A program made the position numbers and the translations under genes. Shown in pieces: positions 34,022 to 39,314 of a DNA stretch of 39,314 nt. The stretch's first letter is position 1. Each line of letters starts with the position of its first letter. This DNA comes from Minisyncoccota bacterium (lineage in GTDB: Bacteria > Patescibacteriota > Minisyncoccia > Moranbacterales > GCA-2747515): NCBI GenBank assembly GCA_937936355.1, contig CALDDM010000010.1, positions 1 to 39,314 of the forward strand, read 5' to 3'. The notes below the pieces were generated by a model. The model worked only from the letters and a program-made list of their open reading frames with translations. It did not search any database and was not told where the DNA came from.

Positions 34022-34666
34022 ATGATTGAAACAATAATCACAATAATTAAGACAATCTGGTTAGTGCCATTTCTCATCTTGATTATTTGGTATTTCAAAA
34101 AACCCAGCACTAAAGGAAAGGTTGGCGAATTTGTGACAAACAGTGTGATCAAAATTAGCTTCGATAAAGATAAGTATCACCTCGTAAAAGATCTCACATT
34201 TAAAACACACCACAGCTCTACTCAGGTAGATGAAGTTATCATCTCTCAGTATGGAATATTCGTGATAGAGACTAAAAATTGGAACGGATGGATATTTGGC
34301 AGTGAACATCAAGCAGAGTGGACCGTGGTATACAAAGGAGGTAAAAAATATAAAAAACTTAATCCCATATTACAAAACAAAGGACACATTAAGGCTATTG
34401 CAGAAAAATTTAACATACCTGAGTCAAAAATATTTTCAATTGTAGTATTTGTTGGTGATGTGGATAAATGTAAAATTAAAACAAAAATGCCAGACAATGT
34501 TGGCTACCCAAGCACAATGAGAAAATATATAGAATCAAAATCTGAAATCCTATTATCAAAGATAAATGTCGAAAAAATACTCAAAGACATTGCCATCAAG
34601 AGACTACCAAGAGGACGAGAAACAGATATTCAGCATATAGAAAATATCAGGAAGATGCACAGATAA
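34022..34666 (+). CDS. NERD domain membrane-anchored protein
   Basis: 214 residues from the ATG at 34022; the frame is open further upstream into the divergent mazG gene, but that part is not family-like. One N-terminal membrane helix (IIKTIWLVPFLILIIWYF) is followed by the NERD nuclease-related domain: KGKVGEFVTNSVIKI, HSSTQVDEVIISQYGIFVIE, TKNWNGWIFGS (the D...E-x-K-like catalytic core: D of VDEV, E and K of IETKN). A Lys/Arg-rich C-terminus follows. NERD proteins are PD-(D/E)XK-related and frequent in defence islands and plasmids. Being divergent from the five-gene operon, it may be an accessory part or an independent gene. Confidence 0.85.
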   Translation: MIETIITIIKTIWLVPFLILIIWYFKKPSTKGKVGEFVTNSVIKISFDKDKYHLVKDLTFKTHHSSTQVDEVIISQYGIFVIETKNWNGWIFGSEHQAEWTVVYKGGKKYKKLNPILQNKGHIKAIAEKFNIPESKIFSIVVFVGDVDKCKIKTKMPDNVGYPSTMRKYIESKSEILLSKINVEKILKDIAIKRLPRGRETDIQHIENIRKMHR

Positions 34667-34747
34667 TTCCAAAGAATTCTCTGGTTACACAGAGAAAAGC
34701 TGGAAGAAGGAAATATAAACTTAACGATTTAAAGTATACTTCTTATC

Positions 34748-34772
34748 AAAAAACCGTTCCTGAGAACGGCTT
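34748..34772 (-). terminator. Terminator on the minus strand at the end of the tRNA cluster
   Basis: The minus strand reads CCGTTC-TCAG-GAACGG-TTTTTT, a 6-bp stem with a four-base loop and a six-T run. It would stop transcripts passing beyond the tRNA-Asp and repeat B region. It lies too far downstream, with a poor T-run, to be a good terminator for the NERD gene on the plus strand. Confidence 0.75.
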
Positions 34773-34794
34773 CTTGCGACAAAAATTTCGATTG

Positions 34795-34911
34795 GCGGGA
34801 GTGACCGGGCATCTTACGTGTCACTTCGCTCCTTTCAAGAACCCACGGTTCTCGAGACTCTCCTCCACTGGAAAACAAATGTTTTCCCGACCCCTTTCCT
34901 TGTTCGAGCCC
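34795..34911 (+). repeat. tRNA-associated structured repeat, copy B (next to tRNA-Asp)
   Basis: It begins with GCGGGAGTGACCGGGC (34795-34810), an exact copy of the 3' end of the adjacent tRNA-Asp (34967-34982). Hairpin 1 is AGAACC-CAC-GGTTCT (34838-34852). Hairpin 2 is GGAAAAC-AAAT-GTTTTCC (34870-34887). It ends with GTTCGAGCCC (34902-34911), an inverted copy of the T-arm of that same tRNA (34979-34988). The repeat-to-repeat distance is 172 bp. Confidence 0.88.
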
Positions 34912-34925
34912 TACCATTCCAAGAA

Positions 34926-34962
34926 ACAATAAAAGCCTACATATACATGCAAGCTTTTATCA
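34926..34962 (-). terminator. Terminator of tRNA-Asp
   Basis: On the minus strand ATAAAAGC ... GCTTTTAT forms the stem, followed by TGTTT. It lies about six bases after the tRNA 3' end and is homologous to the hairpin beside repeat copy A. Confidence 0.65.
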
Positions 34963-34967
34963 TTTTG

Positions 34968-35042
34968 CGGGAGTGACCGGGCTCGAACCGGCGACCTTCT
35001 GCGTGACAGGCAGACGCTCTAACCAAGCTGAGCTACACCCCC
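34968..35042 (-). tRNA. tRNA-Asp (GTC)
   Basis: A 75-base cloverleaf on the minus strand: acceptor GGGGGTG / CACTCCC with one G-U pair, D-arm GCTC / GAGC, anticodon arm TCTGC-CTGTCAC-GCAGA (anticodon GTC), variable loop AGGTC, T-arm GCCGG-TTCGAGC-CCGGT, discriminator G as expected for Asp. The CCA end is not encoded (CAA follows). Repeat B starts with a copy of its 3' end. Confidence 0.95.
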
Positions 35043-35061
35043 GTATGTCACTATCATTTTA

Positions 35062-35109
35062 CAATGATTTCTTAGAAGAAAAATTCATTTATCTTCTAAG
35101 AAATCATTG
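35062..35109. repeat. Perfect 18-bp inverted repeat between a small gene and tRNA-Asp
   Basis: CAATGATTTCTTAGAAGA (35062-35079) and TCTTCTAAGAAATCATTG (35092-35109) are exact complements around a 12-base loop. It follows the stop codon of the 35113-35397 gene by three bases and has no T-run, so it looks like an mRNA-end or processing hairpin rather than a classical terminator. Confidence 0.85.
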
Positions 35110-35112
35110 CAA

Positions 35113-35397
35113 TTACTCAAAAATACTCTCAACCTCTGCCTCAATTCCTTTCATCCTCTCCTTGTTGCCATTCAAGCCTCGAGCAAGATTATCTGCATAC
35201 TCACTTGCCAAGGCAGCTAGCGCTTCAATCTTACCTGAGTCATTTGCACATTCACCAGCAATGTAATCTAAAGGAAGATTTACCATATTTGCAATATGCT
35301 CGATAGCGCCTTGCTGTGTATCTGTGAAATTCTCACTAACTTTACCTGAGACACCGCCTTCTATCGAAGGTGATTCAACGCTTTCCATGTTGTTCAT
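35113..35397 (-). CDS. Small orphan protein inside the tRNA cluster
   Basis: 94 residues from the ATG at 35397; a start four codons earlier (35409) is also possible. It lies between the CAT-anticodon tRNA (35420-35493) and tRNA-Asp (34968-35042), all in the same direction, so it may be read from the tRNA operon promoter. The sequence is acidic and helical: NFTDTQQGAIEHIANMVNLP, LDYIAGECANDSGKIEALAA, LASEYADNLARGLNGN. No signal peptide and no cysteine pattern. No family recognised. A perfect 18-bp inverted repeat follows the stop codon at once. Confidence 0.6.
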   Translation of the reverse strand: MNNMESVESPSIEGGVSGKVSENFTDTQQGAIEHIANMVNLPLDYIAGECANDSGKIEALAALASEYADNLARGLNGNKERMKGIEAEVESIFE

Positions 35398-35419
35398 AAA
35401 TTTGCACAAATTTATAACG

Positions 35420-35493
35420 TACCAGGGGTGAGAATTGAACTCACGACCTCAGGCTTATGAGTCCTGTGCTCTAACCAACTGAGCTACCCTGGC
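35420..35493 (-). tRNA. tRNA with CAT anticodon (elongator Met, or Ile2 before lysidine change)
   Basis: A 74-base cloverleaf: acceptor GCCAGGG / CCCTGGT (G1-U72), D-arm GCTC / GAGC, anticodon arm CAGGA-CTCATAA-GCCTG with an A-G mismatch at 31-39, variable loop AGGTC, T-arm GTGAG-TTCAATT-CTCAC, discriminator A. No CCA is encoded. The CTCATAA loop fits either elongator Met or the Ile2 tRNA that TilS converts to lysidine; the sequence alone does not settle it. Its first 17 bases and its pre-anticodon stretch recur in two 97-bp units directly upstream. Confidence 0.9.
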
Positions 35494-35687
35494 ATATCAT
35501 TATGTCATGATAGTTCAATTTGCTAAATATTGCACGTGTCGGACGAGTCCTGCGCTCACTGTATTTAACGAAGAACTGAGCTACCCTGGCATATCATTAT
35601 GTCATGATAGTTCAATTTGCTAAATCTTGCACGTGTCGGACGAGTCCTGTGCTCACTGTATTTAACGAAGAACTGAGCTACCCTGGC
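35494..35687. repeat. Two tandem 97-bp units, each with a copy of the CAT tRNA 5' half
   Basis: Units 35494-35590 and 35591-35687 differ at two positions only. Read on the minus strand each begins with GCCAGGGTAGCTCAGTT, the exact 5' end of the adjacent tRNA, then a 16-base linker in place of the D-loop's GGTTA, then GAGC(A/G)CAGGACTC, where the match stops inside the anticodon. The rest is AT-rich flank. Confidence 0.95.
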
Positions 35688-35698
35688 ACCAATTGTTA

Positions 35699-35840
35699 AT
35701 TGTCACGAGTACAATGTGTTGCGGGAGTAGATTTTCACGTCAATCACCTAAGTGATCTCCTATGAAACCGTGGGTTTCATAGTCTTCCGTCCACGGGGAA
35801 ATATCTTTCCCCGACCCCCTTTCGTTCAAATCCTAGCAGA
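35699..35840 (+). repeat. tRNA-associated structured repeat, copy C (next to tRNA-fMet)
   Basis: It starts with a 32-base sequence (35699-35730) that is an exact copy of 35874-35905, the last 12 bases of tRNA-fMet plus 20 bases of its downstream flank. Hairpin 1 is CTATGAAACC-GTG-GGTTTCATAG (35760-35782), hairpin 2 is CGGGGAAA-TATC-TTTCCCCG (35794-35813 with flanks). It ends with GTTCAAATCCTA (35824-35835), an inverted copy of the fMet T-arm (35903-35914). The period is 175 bp. Confidence 0.9.
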
Positions 35841-35893
35841 CTACGTAGAATAATTTTACTTGAAAGATGATTGATTGTCACGAGTACAATGTG

Positions 35894-35967
35894 TTGCGGG
35901 AGTAGGATTTGAACCTACGACCTCCTGGTTATGAGCCAGACGAGCTGCCGGACTGCTCTATCCCGCT
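35894..35967 (-). tRNA. Initiator tRNA-fMet (CAT)
   Basis: A 74-base cloverleaf on the minus strand: acceptor (A)GCGGGA / TCCCGC(A), with the A1-A72 mismatch typical of bacterial initiators, D-arm GAGC / GCTC with A11-U24, D-loop AGTCCGGCA, anticodon arm TCTGG-CTCATAA-CCAGG, T-arm GTAGG-TTCAAAT-CCTAC, discriminator A. The anticodon stem has U29-A41 where most bacteria have the third of three G-C pairs. CCA is not encoded. Confidence 0.95.
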
Positions 35968-35983
35968 GCAACATATTCGCATG

Positions 35984-36009
35984 AAAAAATGAAGCCATAA
36001 GCTGCTTCA
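35984..36009 (-). terminator. Terminator-like hairpin in the leader of tRNA-fMet
   Basis: On the minus strand TGAAGC-AGCTTATG-GCTTCA is followed by TTTTTT. It lies between the promoter (36037-36065) and the tRNA 5' end at 35967, so it could act as an attenuator, or end a short separate RNA. Confidence 0.5.
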
Positions 36010-36036
36010 CATAAGTGTCACGCTAAATGTAAAACT

Positions 36037-36065
36037 AGTATACTATGTCCAAAAATTCCTGTCAA
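36037..36065 (-). promoter_or_regulatory. Strong promoter of the tRNA cluster
   Basis: On the minus strand a perfect TTGACA (36060-36065) and TATACT (36037-36042) are exactly 17 bases apart. It points towards tRNA-fMet, with an expected start near 36030. Confidence 0.85.
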
Positions 36066-36083
36066 CAAAAAAATGCCCTACCA

Positions 36084-36113
36084 TTGACAGAGATTAAATT
36101 TAATGATTTAATC
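36084..36113 (+). promoter_or_regulatory. Promoter with an overlapping inverted repeat (possible operator)
   Basis: A perfect TTGACA (36084-36089) and TTTAAT (36107-36112) are 17 bases apart. The spacer and -10 form a perfect inverted repeat, GATTAAAT-N6-ATTTAATC (36092-36113), placed where a repressor could block RNA polymerase. It drives the 36141 gene. Confidence 0.6.
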
Positions 36114-36140
36114 ATCTCAACCTTGTAAGGGGGATAGAGA

Positions 36141-36338
36141 ATGCACATTAACAAGAAAAGTGATGACTACACAACACAAAGTGCGCAGCAACAACATGCG
36201 CGAACGCTTTTTGATCGACACTTCTTCGCCGCACAAGCTAGAAACATGATCATCAGACCTTTTCCTTATCGTGTGAGGAAAAGAGCTCTCCAGCGCTTAG
36301 CGCAACTCAACACAAAAAATAACAAAGAGAGCGAGTAA
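36141..36338 (+). CDS. Small basic orphan protein, first gene of a two-gene operon
   Basis: 65 residues with a strong ribosome-binding site (AAGGGGG before the ATG). The composition is basic, His/Arg/Gln-rich: QQQHARTLFDRHFFAAQARN, then PFPYRVRKRALQRLAQLN. No hydrophobic segment. No family recognised; a nucleic-acid- or ribosome-binding role would fit the charge but is a guess. The stop overlaps the next ATG (TAATG), so the two genes are translationally coupled. Confidence 0.65.
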   Translation: MHINKKSDDYTTQSAQQQHARTLFDRHFFAAQARNMIIRPFPYRVRKRALQRLAQLNTKNNKESE

Positions 36339-36727
36339 TGAACAGTACCAGAGATAAAACAAGAGACACACTCATTATAGAAATGAGCTCCGCAGAGCTC
36401 CGCGACCTAAATCAGAGCGGACTTAAATCTGTAAAAAGCTTCTTCAAAAATATAATAGACTGCTTTGATGCTGTGACCAATACACAGACAGAGACCGCAG
36501 TACTCTTCAACGTGACACCGCAAAACAAGATCAATATCACACAAACACAAGAGCTGCTCACATCCTTGTGCAATCAGGTCACGCATCAAGCAAACCTCAA
36601 AGACCTTGTGGTTCTCCACCATCGAGATGACAGAGAGCTGTCACCAACAACGATATGGGATGACTTGTGCGAAAGCCCACATGGCTTTGGATTACAGGCA
36701 TCAATTAGAATCACATCAAAAAAATAG
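36338..36727 (+). CDS. Orphan protein, second gene of the operon
   Basis: 129 residues. The start overlaps the upstream stop as TAATG. Visible features: LIIEMSSAELRDLNQSGLKS near the N-terminus, KSFFKNIIDCFDAVTNTQTE, and a C-terminal part with VVLHHRDDRELSPTTIWDDL and GFGLQASIRITSKK. No signal peptide or membrane segment. It may be related to small regulators, but no family is recognised. A strong terminator follows 32 bases after the stop. Confidence 0.65.
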   Translation: MNSTRDKTRDTLIIEMSSAELRDLNQSGLKSVKSFFKNIIDCFDAVTNTQTETAVLFNVTPQNKINITQTQELLTSLCNQVTHQANLKDLVVLHHRDDRELSPTTIWDDLCESPHGFGLQASIRITSKK

Positions 36728-36758
36728 TAACATAAAGCTATACGTCAGCACCAATATT

Positions 36759-36790
36759 AAAGCCGCTCAATCACGTTGAGCGGCTTTACC
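36759..36790. terminator. Bidirectional terminator between convergent genes
   Basis: The stem AAAGCCGCTCAA / TTGAGCGGCTTT with the five-base loop TCACG is followed by TTTACCTTTTT on the plus strand and by TTTAATATT on the minus strand. It serves the orphan pair (plus) and the small cysteine-rich gene (minus). Confidence 0.88.
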
Positions 36791-36805
36791 TTTTTGGTCT
36801 GCAGT

Positions 36806-37042
36806 TCAAGAAACGCCGACTTTTGGTGGACAGATTTTGCAATAAGAAGTACCGTCATCCTCACACGCACCTTTTGGTGCATCGCCTGTACAGTATAGGT
36901 AACAATCCTCGAGCGGCGTGCCACGCTCGCTTTCTGGTCGATGACTTTCGTCATGGACAAAACTTGACCAATCCACTGAGTCTTTATCATTTGCATGGGA
37001 ATATGTAGAAAAAAATACTATTACCACCAATAAGCATCGCAT
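36806..37042 (-). CDS. Small secreted cysteine-rich protein
   Basis: 78 residues. A signal peptide MRCLLVVIVFFSTYSHA is followed by NDKDSVDWSSFVHDESHRPE and a cysteine-rich tail: DCYLYCTGDAPKGACEDDG, then YCKICPPK. Five cysteines are present in the mature part. It is another member of the group of exported cysteine-rich proteins in this window, but without the MKN-type anchor. The terminator on its 3' side supports a real gene. No family recognised. Confidence 0.6.
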   Translation of the reverse strand: MRCLLVVIVFFSTYSHANDKDSVDWSSFVHDESHRPESERGTPLEDCYLYCTGDAPKGACEDDGTSYCKICPPKVGVS

Positions 37043-37135
37043 CTTTCACTTTCCTCTTTCTTTTCTATATGGAAGGAACTACAAGAGACTACTCATACAG
37101 AATACTGCGCTGTAATTTTTCTGTCAAAAAAATGA

Positions 37136-37576
37136 CTATAACGGACATGTATCAGGTAGCTGCATGAGTTTAAGCCCAATTCCCTCATCGAGTTCACGCA
37201 CTACACTACCATCACAGACCGCGAGGAACACCTCCACAGTTACGCCCACAGTCATCTCTTGGACATGGCCACCAAGAACTTTTAAGTCCTGTCCAGCAAT
37301 CGATGCATGCACATGCAAGAATGCCTTGCCATCCACAAGCGCAACATTACCCGTCATCGAAACCAATTCATAAATCACATCATCGTATGTGGTAAAGTGA
37401 TATTCTTTTTCATCAAGATCATAATACCCAATCGTCGCAGACGATACCGCACCAATCCCCTCCAGTCGCCCACTCTCTATCCTATGCTCAGCACAAAAAT
37501 TCGTGAGAGATGCAATAAGATCCTCCCCCTGAAAAAGTCGTACAATGTATCCGCTATTCGTCTGTTTGTATGTCAT
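37136..37576 (-). CDS. DUF296 (PPC/PCC) domain protein
   Basis: A 146-residue single-domain protein of normal length. The fold's key parts are present: VRLFQGEDLIASLTNFCAEH at the start, LEGIGAVSSATIGYYDLDEK, VSMTGNVAL, and the metal-binding-type HVHASIAGQDLKVLGGHV (three conserved histidines). Bacterial and archaeal PPC proteins form trimers; related plant proteins bind AT-rich DNA, but the bacterial function is not settled. It lies 66 bases downstream of metG in the same direction and is probably co-transcribed. Confidence 0.88.
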   Translation of the reverse strand: MTYKQTNSGYIVRLFQGEDLIASLTNFCAEHRIESGRLEGIGAVSSATIGYYDLDEKEYHFTTYDDVIYELVSMTGNVALVDGKAFLHVHASIAGQDLKVLGGHVQEMTVGVTVEVFLAVCDGSVVRELDEGIGLKLMQLPDTCPL

Positions 37577-37642
37577 AAGAAAAGCAATGTGAATTTTAAT
37601 GATCTAAAATCCTGAGAAGCTGAAAACCTACCCAATCACCAC

Positions 37643-39073
37643 TTAGATCCTCTCAAACAATATTTTCTTCTCTCGGGTCTCTAACTGCGCAAAAATCTTT
37701 TCACTGGTTTCCGGGAGAAACGGCGCAACGTACGTGGCAATCATATGGAGATCCTGAAGGAACCTTTCCATAAGCTCTGTGAATTCTACTTGCGAGAGCT
37801 TATCTTCCTTTTTCTTAAGTGTCCATGGCTTCTTCTCTTCCATCAGCTTATTGGCCCTATCGACGATCTTCCAAATCTTTTCAAGTGCAGCAGGCACATT
37901 AAACGCTTCCATGTCAGAACTGAGCGCACCAAGATCGACATTTGGCTCTTCGTATGACACATCACCTGCAAGCGTAATAATACGCGACGCCAGATTACCC
38001 AGGCCATTTGCAAGATCTGCGTTGTACTTGGCATCCGCACGATCATAAGAGATGTCACCATCTTTGGTATAAGGCATCGCACTCAAGAGGATATAGCGCG
38101 CACCATCCACACCATAGCGCTGTGTCAGATCGACAGGTGCCAACACATTACCCAAGCTCTTACTCATCTTTTGCCCCTCTACCGTGAAATACTCATGCGC
38201 ATAAACATTATGCGGAATCGGCAGCTTTGCAGACAGGAGCATCGCAGGCCAATACACGGCATGGAAGCGCAAAATCCCCTTCCCGATAACGTGTGTGCGC
38301 TCCGCACCGTCCCAATACTTCGCATAGAGCGCGCTCTGATCCTCACTATAGTCGAGTGCTGTGATGTAGTTTGCAAGTGCATCTACCCAGACATACATCA
38401 TCTGATCCTCATCACCCGGCACTGGCACACCCCAATTTTTGGCGCGCGCCACAGAACGCGACACAGAAAAATCCTCCAAACCACCACGGATAAAACTCAA
38501 CACCTCATTTTTGCGAAATTCTGGATATACCCTCAACGTATCTGATTCGATTAGATCCTCAAGCATCGCACCATAACGCGACAGACGAAAAAACCAATTC
38601 TCCTCATGAATCTCTGTCGGTGGTTTCTTGTGGTCTGGACAATTCCCCTCATCATCAAGGTCACCACTAGACTTAAACTCCTCGCAACCGTCACAGTACA
38701 AACCAGTATAGTCTTTCTTATAAAGGTCATCGGGATTGATCGCCTGCCAAAACTTTGTCGCTCCTGCAAAGTGTCGATCCTGTGTCGTACGGATAAAGTC
38801 ATCTGTCGAGAGATTCAGTTTGCCAACCAAACCCTCAAATGCTGCTGCATTTTGCTCGACGAGCGCTTCCGTTGGCATATCTGCTTTCTCTGCAGCTTGC
38901 ACGTTCTTGATGCTGTTTTCATCTGATCCTGTCAGAAATCGCACGTCACGCCCCATAAGCCTCTGAAACCGAGCAAAACAGTCTGCCTGCACCTTTTCAA
39001 ATGCATGTCCAACATGTGGGTCACCATTCACATAGTCAATTGCAGTCGTAATATAGAAAGGTTTTTGCGCCAT
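37643..39073 (-). CDS. metG: Methionine-tRNA ligase
   Basis: 476 residues, short because it lacks the C-terminal tRNA-binding domain of the long forms. The Rossmann start FYITTAIDYVNGDPHVGHAF carries the HIGH motif as HVGH. The zinc knuckle region CDGCEEF ... CPDHK is present with reduced ligands. The connective-peptide motif EVLSFIRGGLEDFSVSR and VYVWVDALANYI (tRNA-anticodon side) follow, and KMSKS occurs intact in GQKMSKSLGNVL. It charges both Met tRNAs. The two CAT-anticodon tRNA genes lie only about 2 kb away, which may be coincidence. Confidence 0.96.
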   Translation of the reverse strand: MAQKPFYITTAIDYVNGDPHVGHAFEKVQADCFARFQRLMGRDVRFLTGSDENSIKNVQAAEKADMPTEALVEQNAAAFEGLVGKLNLSTDDFIRTTQDRHFAGATKFWQAINPDDLYKKDYTGLYCDGCEEFKSSGDLDDEGNCPDHKKPPTEIHEENWFFRLSRYGAMLEDLIESDTLRVYPEFRKNEVLSFIRGGLEDFSVSRSVARAKNWGVPVPGDEDQMMYVWVDALANYITALDYSEDQSALYAKYWDGAERTHVIGKGILRFHAVYWPAMLLSAKLPIPHNVYAHEYFTVEGQKMSKSLGNVLAPVDLTQRYGVDGARYILLSAMPYTKDGDISYDRADAKYNADLANGLGNLASRIITLAGDVSYEEPNVDLGALSSDMEAFNVPAALEKIWKIVDRANKLMEEKKPWTLKKKEDKLSQVEFTELMERFLQDLHMIATYVAPFLPETSEKIFAQLETREKKILFERI

Positions 39074-39179
39074 AAAAGTTCAAAATAAAGGCTTAATCCA
39101 TAGGATTATAGCGTACCATGATGGCAAAAACATCGCAAATAAGGCAAAAACCACCCTTTTCATCATTATTACAATAGTA

Positions 39180-39208
39180 TTGACAATATGTCATTTGTGG
39201 TGTATAAT
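39180..39208 (+). promoter_or_regulatory. Consensus sigma70 promoter at the right edge
   Basis: A perfect TTGACA (39180-39185) and a perfect TATAAT (39203-39208) are exactly 17 bases apart. It gives a leader of about 27 bases to the ATG at 39242. Confidence 0.93.
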
Positions 39209-39241
39209 ATATACATACTTAAAAACACATCAAAACTTCTT

Positions 39242-39314
39242 ATGAATATCCTTATCATACTTTTCCTCCTTGCAATCGGTATCGTAGCATTTGCGTCAGC
39301 TTATACCCTAAGTG
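39242..39314 (+). CDS. Partial membrane or exported protein, 5' end only
   Basis: 24 codons are visible before the window ends: MNILIILFLLAIGIVAFASA then YTLS. This is a clear hydrophobic signal-anchor. The gene is chosen because of the perfect promoter upstream. Its product cannot be named. Confidence 0.6.
   Translation, partial: MNILIILFLLAIGIVAFASAYTLS

Noticed and set aside
35494-35687. Repeated units that could be taken for a CRISPR array
   Set aside because: The whole 97-bp unit is repeated without variable spacers and contains tRNA sequence. No cas gene is in the window.
36757-36996. Alternative minus-strand frame overlapping the small secreted protein
   Set aside because: It runs through the terminator hairpin and lacks a signal peptide; the 36806-37042 frame has a clear one.

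Overview
The window is about 39 kb of an AT-rich bacterial chromosome. The gene content suggests the Candidatus Patescibacteria (CPR) radiation: a DUF4012 membrane protein, a separate LytR_C-domain protein, many small cysteine-rich anchored proteins, DUF4215, DUF5648 and excalibur modules, tRNA genes without an encoded CCA, and compact translation and nucleotide genes. The exact phylum is inference; Peregrinibacteria or Magasanikbacteria-like lineages would fit. TGA reads as a normal stop, so the recoded Gracilibacteria and Absconditabacteria code is not supported.

Layout. 1-8.0 kb (minus strand): cell-envelope genes, namely a partial DUF4012 protein, a GT4 glycosyltransferase, a DUF2905 membrane protein, an AI-2E family permease and a LytR_C protein. 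8.2-13.9 kb: housekeeping, with a Bax-inhibitor-1 protein, mnmA, a 35-codon membrane peptide, a dihydrouridine synthase, a RelA/SpoT enzyme lacking ACT, and YciB. 14-25 kb: surface and polysaccharide genes, namely a PAP2/haloperoxidase-like protein, murI, two cysteine-rich proteins sharing one N-terminal anchor, a GH18-GT2-deacetylase trio that looks like a minimal amino-polysaccharide pathway, and a large CBM/pectate-lyase-like protein with an internal near-identical duplication. 25.3-26.5 kb: a GNAT acetyltransferase and an orphan gene.

26.7-34.8 kb is an accessory island. It carries a DUF285/DUF5648 surface protein, a 53-aa gene with a DUF4238 gene, and a tightly coupled five-gene operon (33949 to 29627, minus): MazG-like NTP-PPase, GIY-YIG-DUF2075 helicase, coiled-coil excalibur protein, DUF3578-HNH nuclease and GIY-YIG-EVE-like nuclease. 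A NERD protein lies divergently. This is the best candidate for an undescribed defence system. The island is bracketed by two direct copies of a structured tRNA-associated repeat.

34.7-36.1 kb is a minus-strand tRNA cluster (fMet, a CAT-anticodon Met/Ile2-type, Asp). Two of the tRNA genes are followed by 172-175 bp mini-elements that begin with a copy of that tRNA's 3' end, contain two covarying hairpins, and end with an inverted copy of that tRNA's own T-arm. Two 97-bp tandem units upstream of the CAT tRNA each hold a copy of its 5' half. 36.1-39.3 kb: a two-gene orphan operon, a small secreted cysteine-rich protein, a DUF296 protein, metG, and the start of a new gene behind a consensus promoter.
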